A DNA stretch of 64,000 nt from NCBI GenBank assembly GCA_032209605.1, contig JASFXZ010000015.1, forward strand, positions 806,001 through 870,000, in the 5' to 3' direction. The notes below the pieces were generated by a model. It saw only the letters and a program-made list of their open reading frames with translations. It ran no database searches and was not told the origin of the DNA. Positions within the stretch are counted from its first letter, which is position 1. Each line of letters begins with the position of its first letter. This DNA comes from Mactromeris polynyma (taxonomy: Eukaryota; Mollusca; Bivalvia; Venerida; Mactridae). The position numbers were made by a program, and so were the translations under genes. Of this stretch, positions 55,301-64,000 are shown piece after piece.

Positions 55301-58300
55301 TCACACGTAAGTTACACGTTTAAAAATTTGCAAACAAGTCTTGCTCAAAAATTAATGTCACCCAATCGAACTAAAATTTTAAACTTTCAATTAACTATTT
55401 TTGCGTTCTTCAAAATTGTGTGCTGTCAAATTTAATTGCAACCTCTGAAACCTGAGGCATGTTTTATCAGAAAACTCTTTAAATTCTTCTCTCATTGCTA
55501 TGTTGATTGATTAAAAAGCAGTGCACATATTTCTTTTTAATTTAAATGCATTTTGATTCGTAAAGTTCTCTCGGTTACATCCAACTACCGCACAGCTCGT
55601 CAGGAGGTTGCAATGAATATGGAAATAGTAAATTATTTCGTAACTGCAATGTCTTTTTAAAAAAACGATGCTTTTTCTAGGTCTGAAACCATGTCAAACA
55701 TTTTTTTTTTTGTGCGTTCTTTATTTTGACGGTATATTTCTGTTCCCTACTGCGCCGTCTGGTCCGCTCGGTATAGTGTACCTTCACGTTTGTGCCCATT
55801 TCATTTTCATTTGCCTAGATCTATCTAGGGAAGTTATGATTCGTGAACATGGGATTCCATGCTCTTCGTTGGTTCACTGGTTAGTCGACGTAGTGCTGCT
55901 TTTGTTGTTTCAGACTTGGGTTACTTCCCGTGATCCCCATTGGGGAAGTTGTTGCCTAAGAAACTTGTCACTAATTAAAACAATCTCGTGGGCTGACTTT
56001 GGTATAGCATGCACGCTGTTGTTTCCAATTACTTCATCATTAGATTTTGATACGAAATGAACAGTTCAGAATATAAAATAGATGCACATAATTAAAGGAA
56101 CAAAAAGGCTAGACAAAAGTTGACAAAAGATTAGTGTGGAATTTAAATTAAAATGAAAGGCACAAAATTGTCTTGCTTTGTTATTTATATACGGATATGA
56201 TGTCATCCACAAAATCATTTATATTCCATAAATTGACGAACCTTGTTCATTCTGTTTTTTTCTTTATTAATATTTCCCTTAAAAAGCTTTATCAAAATTA
56301 TGAAACTTTCTTAACAATCTGCATTATGATCTTTACAAAATGCACAAAACAATATTATAATACAGGTTTTTAGGCGAAATATTAATAAAGAGTTAAACAG
56401 AGTGCATATTACAATGGACTTTTATCTGAACATTGTTTAGTTAGGAAGAGTAACTTTACTTCGATGTAAGACCTAACCATTAGATGTCATTATTATCAAA
56501 GTCCCATTCTAGCATAAAAGTCTGCATATTAACATATAAAAGATACAATGGCAAGAACATTCTAAAAATTATAAGAGGCTATATCAGAAAAATACATTTA
56601 CAGCTCTACAAATGAGAAGTGTCGACATGTAATGCCGCTGCGTATAAATATTTTATTGAGCGCGACATGTAAACAAAGTGAAAGAACTTGTGAAATTATG
56701 GCCAAATAACATGATATGACAAATCTGTCACCTGTGATGTCGACAGCACGTGTTGATATATCGTGTAGTCGTGTCGCAATGGCGCGCGTATTTTGTATAA
56801 AGAGTTTAAGGACACTAATATGATTGCGTTGTTATGCCTTGTGACAGATAGAGATGTATTTTACAAATTATTAGTCCATAGGGTTGCTATATACTAGTAC
56901 TTTGTCTTCAATTGACTGTACTTGTTTCACATAATGAAAAAGAGAGAAGTCGAACAAGCAAGCTGTTTACAAGATGCACATGAAGAGCCTGAAAACTAAT
57001 ACTAAGCTCTAATGAGCTCGTAATTGCTTGAAATACGGCTTGCTTTGTAGCTAATCAGGCTGACAGAGCATTGCTTTTTAATGTCTGTCCCAAACTTCTT
57101 CTGCATGTGATGTTCGCAATCGGTATTAAAAACATGAACCCGAATCCACAAAATGATTTGATTGTATCAAAGAGGATCAGCATAGTGTATTAACTTCACC
57201 AAGCAGAATTTGAAAGGGAATTGAGCCGATGTTGTCTGGCCTATTTTCTTCACGGGGGAATTCGGATGTCGGGTTTTCTTATCCATGTAATTAAACACAA
57301 GTTAGTTTGTATGAAGAAATTTGTCTATAGAGATATTGACCAAATTCCAAATTTGCCAAGAAACGTACACGAAACAAGTTGCAAAAATGCAATAATAAAG
57401 AAATGAAGATAGCTGGAAAAGAAATAGAATCGGAGTGACACTATCAACAACTTTAAACAAGTCCTTTATGGGGACTAAATTGGATTATTGGACTTTAATT
57501 GAAATTTAAGAAGGCTGCATATATCCAGTTCATATTAAGACCAACTCAATATTTGAACCACTTTATTGTGGACCCATTAGTGGTTTCATTATTGAGTTTT
57601 TCTGTAAATAAGTTAAGACAAGCCAAACAGAAAATCTATGTGCTAACATTAAACATTAAACATCGTTATGAAGAATGTTATAAAACGGCACGTAAAAGAT
57701 CTGACAAAGTTATTACGTTTATGCCATACACAAATGATACCTAGCACATTAAGGTTTGCGTTTCAGGCATGATTAGTAAAGTATGCCTTAATTCAGCCTA
57801 TCGTACGTTGCCCCTTGTGCATAGTATGTCACAGTTTAAGCTCAACTTCTGTATTCTCTGCTATATTCACAATAACAACTGCATTTTATATTGTTTCATA
57901 GTAAAACTGTTTAAAATGCCTATCGTATTGGGAATAATAATCTTCCATTCACATCTAACGATTGACAATATAAGTGTTCTTGTATGCAGTATACCCAGTT
58001 TTTCATCGAATCCAATAGAATAATCGATCACCATCGGGTCTCATACTCTTTAATTTAGAGGTAAAATCGACTTTATAAACAAGAAATACATTATACCCTT
58101 GGATTTCATTTTGAAATGTGTCAGATATTATCAGAGTGGATTTAACGTTTGTCACCACATTTGGCGACAGTAGAAGTTTTCGTCTGAAATAGCCATTAAA
58201 CGGAACCATACATATAACGTCTGGTGTCAAAAAAAACAAATTATTAATGACATTTTGAGCAACCATTTGTTTTATTTTCTAATATTCTAAAATGATCCGA

Positions 58301-58629
58301 TTAAAATAACTATCATTTCCCCAGCCTAACACCTAATGTGCTTTTCCAAAGATAATGCGAGCAGTTATCAATATATGACTATGCATGGAACTTTGTTGAG
58401 TCAATGTTCATGTATGTTTGTTTTTGCCCCTTTTCGCTTTTGTAGTTGTGTTAACTGGCACGCATGTATATGTTTCATGCTTCTGCGATTTAAGTGTGGT
58501 TGTGTATTTGCTGATCCGCTTCAATATTGTTTTTCTTTTCCAATAAAAAACAAATGGCGGATCAAGTGTCCTTAAAATGTATAATTAATGTATATCAACT
58601 ATCTATTTTCTGTGGGAAATGCTTAGTGG
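55301..58629. other. 3.3 kb without recognised gene
   Basis: The longest ORF is 130 codons at 55668-56060 (hydrophobic, Phe/Leu-rich start with a T run). Others are at 56173-56373, 57221-57406, 57499-57744 (Lys/Arg-rich second half), 57769-58023 and 58336-58575. None shows a domain I recognise or clear splice context. They are left uncalled, though 55668-56060 and 57499-57744 would be the ones to search first. Confidence 0.4.
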
Positions 58630-58860
58630 AGTGGTTATTACTTCTTTTTGTGTTTGTGATTTATGTTAAATTTCCCTTTCCTGCTGTGCAAATATTTCAC
58701 TTTAGATAGTGTTCATGTTATTTTCTGCCCAGTTTCGGCCTTTTGTTGCCAGCTGTCTTGACTTGTCATGTGATCTTTTCCATCCAATAATTCATTCCCC
58801 CGTCACTGATTGTCCTCTTTAATTATCCTAGTGATTCCTAATGATCGGCCAGGTCATTCT
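58630..58860 (+). repeat. Left flank of the 30-bp array (paralogous to 40.45 kb)
   Basis: TAGTGTTCATGTTATTTTCT, TTGTTGCCAGCTG, GTGATCTTTTCCATCC and CTAGTGATTCC match the 40.45-40.68 kb locus in order. The right flank (TTTTCCCGAAGGTATCTGTG at about 61390) also matches, so the whole locus, not just the satellite unit, is duplicated. Confidence 0.75.
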
Positions 58861-61360
58861 TTGCGCCCCTGTTCCCTTATGTATGTACCATTGCGACCCT
58901 GTTCCCTTATGTATGTACCATTGCGCGCCTGTTCCCTTATGTATGTACCATTGCGCCCCTGTTCCCTTATGTATGTACCATTGCGCCCCTGTTCCCTTAT
59001 GTATGTACCATTGCGCCCCTGTTCCCTTATGTATGTACCATTGCGCCCCTGTTCCCTTATGTATGTACCATTGCGCCCCTGTTCCCTTATGTATGTAACA
59101 TTGCGCTCCTGTTCCCTTATGTTTGTAACATTGCGCTCCTGTTCCCTTATGTATGTACCATTGCGCTCCTGTTCCCTTATGTATGTACCATTGCGCCCCT
59201 CTTCCCTTATGTATGTACCATTGCGCTCCTGTTCCCTTATGTATGTACCATTGCGCCCCTGTTCCCTTATGTATGTAACATTGCGCTCCTGTTCCCTTAT
59301 GTATGTAACATTGCGCTCCTGTTCCCTTATGTATGTACCATTGCGCTCCTGTTCCCTTATGTATGTACCATTGCGCCCCTGTTCCCTTATGTATGTAACA
59401 TTGCGCCCCTCTTCCCTTATGTATGTACCATTGCGCCCCTCTTCCCTTATGTATGTACCATTGCGCCCCTGTTCCCTTATGTATGTACCATTGCGCTCCT
59501 GTTCCCTTATGTATGTACCATTGCGCCTCTGTTCCCTTATGTATGTACCATTGCGCCCCTCTTCCCTTATGTATGTAACATTGCGCCCCTGTTCCCTTAT
59601 GTATGTACCATTGCGCCCCTCTTCCCTTATGTATGTAACATTGCGCCCCTGTTCCCTTATGTATGTACCATTGCGCCCCTGTTCCCTTATGTATGTAACA
59701 TTGCGCCCCTGTTCCCTTATGTATGTACCATTGCGCCCCTCTTCCCTTATGTATGTAACATTGCGCTCCTGTTCCCTTATGTATGTAACATTGCGCTCCT
59801 GTTCCCTTATGTATGTACCATTGCGCTCCTGTTCCCTTATGTATGTACCATTGCGCCCCTGTTCCCTTATGTATGTAACATTGCGCCCCTCTTCCCTTAT
59901 GTATGTACCATTGCGCCCCTCTTCCCTTATGTATGTACCATTGCGCCCCTGTTCCCTTATGTATGTACCATTGCGCTCCTGTTCCCTTATGTATGTACCA
60001 TTGCGCCTCTGTTCCCTTATGTATGTACCATTGCGCCCCTCTTCCCTTATGTATGTACCATTGCGCCTCTGTTCCCTTATGTATGTACCATTGCGCCCCT
60101 CTTCCCTTATGTATGTACCATTGCGCCTCTGTTCCCTTATGTATGTACCATTGCGCCCCTCTTCCCTTATGTATGTACCATTGCGCCTCTGTTCCCTTAT
60201 GTATGTAACATTGCGCCCCTCTTCCCTTATGTATGTAACATTGCGCCCCTGTTCCCTTATGTATGTAACATTGCGCCCCTCTTCCCTTATGTATGTACCA
60301 TTGCGCCCCTGTTCCCTTATGTATGTACCATTGCGCCTCTGTTCCCTTATGTATGTAACATTGCGCCTCTGTTCCCTTATGTATGTAACATTGCGCCCCT
60401 CTTCCCTTATGTATGTACCATTGCGCCCCTGTTCCCTTATGTATGTACCATTGCGCCCCTGTTCCCTTATGTATGTACCATTGCGCCCCTGTTCCCTTAT
60501 GTATGTACCATTGCGCCCCTCTACCCTTATGTATGTACCATTGCGCTCCTGTTCCCTTATGTATGTAACATTGCGCTCCTGTTCCCTTATGTATGTACCA
60601 TTGCGCCCCTGTTCCCTTATGTATGTACCATTGCGCCCCTGTTCCCTTATGTATGTAACATTGCGCCCCTGTTCCCTTATGTATGTACCATTGCGCCTCT
60701 GTTCCCTTATGTATGTACCATTGCGCCCCTGTTCCCTTATGTATGTACCATTGCGCCCCTGTTCCCTTATGTATGTAACATTGCGCCCCTGTTCCCTTAT
60801 GTATGTACCATTGCGCCCCTGTTCCCTTATGTATGTACCATTGCGCCCCTGTTCCCTTATGTATGTACCATTGCGCCTCTGTTCCCTTATGTATGTACCA
60901 TTGCGCCCCTGTTCCCTTATGTATGTACCATTGCGCCTCTGTTCCCTTATGTATGTACCATTGCGCCCCTGTTCCCTTATGTATGTACCATTGCGCCCCT
61001 GTTCCCTTATGTATGTACCATTGCGCCCCTGTTCCCTTATGTATGTACCATTGCGCCTCTGTTCCCTTATGTATGTACCATTGCGCCTCTGTTCCTTTAT
61101 GTATGTACCATTGCGCCTCTGTTCCCTTATGTATGTACCATTGCGCCCCTGTTCCCTTATGTATGTACCATTGCGCCCCTGTTCCCTTATGTATGTACCA
61201 TTGCGCCCCTGTTCCCTTATGTATGTAACATTGCGCCCCTGTTCCCTTATGTATGTACCATTGCGCCCCTGTTCCCTTATGTATGTACCATTGCGCCCCT
61301 GTTCCCTTATGTATGTAACATTGCGCTCCTGTTCCCTTAAGTATGTACCATTGCGCCCCC
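58861..61360. repeat. 30-bp minisatellite, about 83 copies (2.5 kb)
   Basis: The unit TTGCGCCCCTGTTCCCTTAT then GTATGTACCA repeats with exact 30-bp phase throughout. Variation is confined to a few positions: CCC/TCC/CTC-type changes in GCGCCCCTG, GTTCCC versus CTTCCC, and TACCA versus TAACA. A block of about ten units starting at 59281 recurs at 59761 (480-bp higher-order shift), and a 60-bp dimer alternates at about 60001-60210. Because 30 is a multiple of three and the unit has no stop in one frame on each strand, long ORFs exist on both strands (58810-61566 plus, 918 codons; 58854-61448 minus, 864 codons). They are a property of the period, not evidence for protein. Confidence 0.97.
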
Positions 61361-61440
61361 TCAAATGGTTATGTTTTATTGATTGTTGTTTTCCCGAAGG
61401 TATCTGTGGTGAGGCATTGCTTTGTGTATGTGACGTTCCC

Positions 61441-61779
61441 TGCAACATCTTAACCTTCCTTTCACGATATTATTCTTCTTTAATGTCAACGGTATTTGAT
61501 TTCAGTTTGTATTTAAAAATTTCTCCTCCGCTCTTTTTTGACAAGATATTTTATTGGGCAGAGTAATTGGTTCACGCGAAAGGCGATTGTTTTAATTATG
61601 ACTGACAAATCAAAGACAAATCGCCGAAATATTTGCATATCTTGACAATTTGAAAACAAGATCTTGATAAATTTGTATTAACCAGATACGTGCACATGCC
61701 AATCATGTATCAGTGCTATGCATTTAATTCATTTGCTGGCTATGGTAATATTTGAAAGATATCCTTCCCAAGTAAATGA
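61441..61779. other. Sequence right of the satellite without recognised gene
   Basis: Nothing supported. The plus-strand satellite ORF ends here at 61566. Confidence 0.4.
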
Positions 61780-62170
61780 GCAAAAGCAGGTTTTAAACTG
61801 GGTTTAATCCGAGTTAAACACGGCGGTTTTTGGCGCCGGGTTAAAAGCGGGTATTTTAGCTTACAGAGCAGGTTTTTCTAGGCAATATATTGGTTTTCAA
61901 AGAAATAACTACAAAACACACAGTTATAACCAACTTAGCGGGTTGTTTACTGAGTCATAGTTGGTTTTTTAAAACACTTCTCCAGAAAGTGGGCTTTTAT
62001 AGGCAGAAAGTGAGCAAATGAGAGTTTTTGGGCAAAAAAACAAATTTCTTCCATTTCCACTTCTTGGTAAAAGTCGGTGTCAAGCGGGTTTTAAGTTGGT
62101 TTTTGAACACTTTTTTCCAAAATGACTCGCTTAAAACCCACTTTTTTTTAAATCCAGAAAAACTAGCGAT
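61780..62170. repeat. Region enriched in GGGTTTTAA-type motifs
   Basis: Motifs such as GCAGGTTTTAAACTGGGTTT, GGGTTAAAAGCGGGTATTTT, AGCGGGTTTTAAGTTGGTTT and, inverted near the right end, CTTAAAACCCACTTTTTT recur irregularly. The two ends (AAAGCAGGTTTTAA and complemented AAAGTGGGTTTTAA) could be degenerate inverted termini of a MITE. No target duplication was identified. Confidence 0.45.
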
Positions 62171-62613
62171 TTTTGGTTAAAAAAACTTTTCACTTGGAAA
62201 GGGTATCATCCGCACAGAGAAAGTGTCCGCTGTTCGGTCAAGAATTGAAAATGTGAGACATATTATTGTTGTTATATTGCGCACATCTGGAAAGTTTTTT
62301 GCCCCGATACCAAATCTTGATTTATTTGATCGACAAAGGTTTTGGGACGTTAGTAGATGTAAGTATGATTGTTATGTCATAACTGGGTACCAAAATAATC
62401 TTTGACATAATTTGTATCAAATGACAAGCAAACCATTGTAACGTATCTTATATTTCACAACATGATATTAATTTACACTGCACGGAACGCTGAGTTTCTA
62501 ATGTGCAATGACAAGTGTTTCATGTGCAAGAGTTTCAACGCCGCCTTTCGATGCTGGTGTGAAGTGCTGTGTGTCAGATGTAAAAATTCGCCCCGTACTT
62601 CATTCAAAGTGTA

Positions 62614-62676
62614 GTTAACCTTAATCAACTTTATAAGTTAAATTAACACGTAAATGACGTTAGGTCGCTGTGGTGT
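62614..62676 (+). mobile_element. Truncated SINE family C head
   Basis: GTTAACCTTAATCAACTTTA, TAAATGACGTTAGGTCGCTG and TGGTGT match 5683-5748 and then break inside the A box, followed by an A-rich run (62677-62698). The B box and tail are missing. Confidence 0.7.
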
Positions 62677-62704
62677 AAATTTAAATTTAAAAAAAAAACA
62701 GATT

Positions 62705-62955
62705 CAATGTATTACCATGGTCATCAAAATCCCTCGATCTGAATGCATAAGAGAACGTATGGGATGAGCTCGGGAGACAAATTTACGAGGACCTCACCCA
62801 CCAAGCAATTAACTTGGCTGAGAATTGTCAAAGAATACTCAATTAATCATCAAAAGTACTTTACAAAATGACATTATGTCAATGAGAGCATAATGCGTCG
62901 CTGTTGGCTCACGAGATATTGAAGAAGGACAACGAACAAAACATGCTATCATGTG
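62705..62955 (+). pseudogene. Tc1/mariner transposase C-terminal remnant
   Basis: The frame from 62711 reads LPWSSKSLDLNA-stop-ENVWDELGRQIYEDLTHQ, then AINLAENCQRIL. This matches the conserved PW..SPDLNPIENVWD(E/M)LGR region that carries the third catalytic acidic residue of DDE transposases; the Glu of ENVW is retained, but the preceding codon is TAA. Further stops follow (LN-stop-SSKVLYK, LCQ-stop-EHNASLLAHEI). The N-terminal and middle domains are absent; the fragment abuts the poly-A end of the truncated SINE head. It encodes no functional protein. Confidence 0.8.
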
Positions 62956-63912
62956 AATGTTGCTCAGTTGTTAACAGTTTCAGTAATGCGTAGTTTTCAT
63001 GTTTAGGTTAAATGAATACATTGATTGACTTTCATTTCCAGTTTGACTTCGTTTACTCTGTTTTCAATTGCTTCAAAATAAAACCAGTCATAACAAAGTT
63101 ATAGTGAAACAGGTTGTCGGAGTACTTTGCTTTGTTTAGTGTATTTGTTTTGGTATTTTCTTCACAGAAAATGCATGAGACTATTGCAATCGAAGTACGG
63201 ATTATCAACGATTTATTCAAAGGAGACAGCAATAGGTGGACGTATCTCTTCATCCGTTATATAAGGGCACTGATATGGAATTAAGCATTATTATATACAT
63301 TACAATACAATTATGAGTAGCATATACCAATATGTAAAATATATGTTGAAAACACATGTATACGTAATTCCTATAACATACAAGTTCATAGCTTTATGCT
63401 AATGAATGTCCTCTTTTCCCCTCCAGTTGAGTTTCCTTTCATGTCAATTCCCCCTTTATCCCATTTCCTTAGTTATAGTTTCGTTTCCCATAATTCTTCT
63501 TTTTTATTTTATTATCCAAGTATCAGTGTGTGACCTTTATTTTGCTCTCTATTCTCTCTCATAATTGTTTCAACGTCATATTCGCGATCCCAATCGCTAA
63601 ATATTGTTATTTTGAATTTACGACAATTTTGAATGAATAAAGTTGCGAATACTTAACCTTGTTTAACTAACTGATAAGTTTAATTCGACACATTGTGGCC
63701 CAGCGAACATTTCTGATTTTACAGTGTGCGGATATAGAATAATCTCAGAAAATATTGTTAGCACTTTTAGTAATTAGGAACGGAACAAATCCTCTCTGAA
63801 CATAATGTGGTTTGTTGGGGTCAAATAAAAACATCACCCATTGGTTTAAGATTTTAATTAAGAACAGATAATTACTAATGCTCTTACGTCCTTATTAGAT
63901 ACTAGTGCGCTT
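62956..63912. other. AT-rich sequence, possibly 3' UTR of a minus-strand gene
   Basis: No gene is recognised. Two overlapping AATAAA signals on the minus strand (complement of 63503-63513) lie about 400 bp beyond the stop of the possible terminal exon at 63913-63970, but AATAAA is common in such AT-rich DNA. Confidence 0.3.
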
Positions 63913-63970
63913 TTATCCAAGGGCTACGGCTTTGCGTTTCATCTCCTCGTCAGTGGCACAATTGTCTGTC
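63913..63970 (-). CDS. Possible terminal coding exon at window edge
   Basis: On the minus strand the sequence after a possible acceptor (AAAATATAG) reads TDNCATDEEMKRKAVALG then TAA at 63913-63915. Codon choice and composition (acidic then Lys/Arg-rich) look protein-like. The stretch is only about 21 codons long, and the acceptor lacks a pyrimidine tract. If real, the rest of the gene lies beyond 64000. Confidence 0.2.
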
Positions 63971-64000
63971 CTATATTTTTAAGTACTGTTTGTCTCTCGC

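Noticed and set aside
55668..56060. 130-codon ORF as a membrane protein
   Set aside because: It is hydrophobic because of T-rich codons, starts next to a T run and has no recognisable family; left for a database search.
58810..61566. 918-codon plus-strand and 864-codon minus-strand ORFs as repeat proteins
   Set aside because: A 30-bp unit without a stop in a given frame gives an unlimited ORF; both strands are open for that reason, and no promoter, splice or domain evidence supports translation.

Overview
The window looks like intergenic or intronic DNA from an animal nuclear genome. It is strongly AT-rich, has no operon-like gene packing, and is dense in SINE, LINE, DIRS-type and DNA-transposon remnants. 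The SINE and MITE styles (tRNA heads, a tail ending in a short AAAC run, a TACCTCCCTTG terminus) suggest a mollusc, most likely a bivalve. That taxonomic guess is an inference from repeat style, not from a marker gene. I see no complete host gene. A few short exon-like ORFs with plausible splice sites are listed at low confidence.

Layout: (1) 1-5.7 kb is a graveyard of retroelements. A non-LTR retrotransposon ORF2 is split by a SINE with a visible 13-bp target duplication. It is followed by a LINE-type RNase H fragment, a second SINE, and a broken DIRS/Ngaro-like tyrosine-recombinase retrotransposon. In that element the RT end and RNase H (2.05-3.48 kb) are separated from the recombinase (4.92-5.68 kb) by a very GC-rich repeat and a 30/60-bp satellite. 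(2) 5.9-35.1 kb is an ageing head-to-tail array of a roughly 6-kb low-copy unit (tail fragment, unit 0, I, II, III). The units differ by insertions and deletions, so paralogous empty sites define several transposons, including a 1.6-kb pogo/Tigger-like element, a 364-bp MITE with 9-bp target duplication and a 140-bp MITE. A 3.3-kb element whose arms are arrays of a ~169-bp repeat in opposite orientation lies inside unit 0. (3) 35.8-37.6 kb has a 53-bp minisatellite and a second pogo-like element. (4) 37.6-58.6 kb is mostly unremarkable AT-rich sequence with scattered MITEs, tRNA-derived SINEs, a tandem duplication at 47.5-48.9 kb and one convincing TATA-type promoter candidate at 54.1 kb. (5) 58.86-61.36 kb is an 83-copy 30-bp minisatellite with no stop codon in one frame on each strand. 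A nearly unexpanded paralogue of the same locus lies at 40.4-40.8 kb. (6) 61.4-64.0 kb carries a Tc1/mariner transposase remnant and, at the right edge, a possible terminal coding exon on the minus strand.

No genes here can be said to work together as a pathway. The content worth most attention is structural: the multi-kilobase array, the empty/filled-site pairs, the single-copy versus expanded minisatellite pairs, and a 255-bp stretch without differences between two otherwise diverged units. All repeat comparisons were done by eye within this window; boundaries are good to a few bases where target duplications are given and to tens of bases otherwise.
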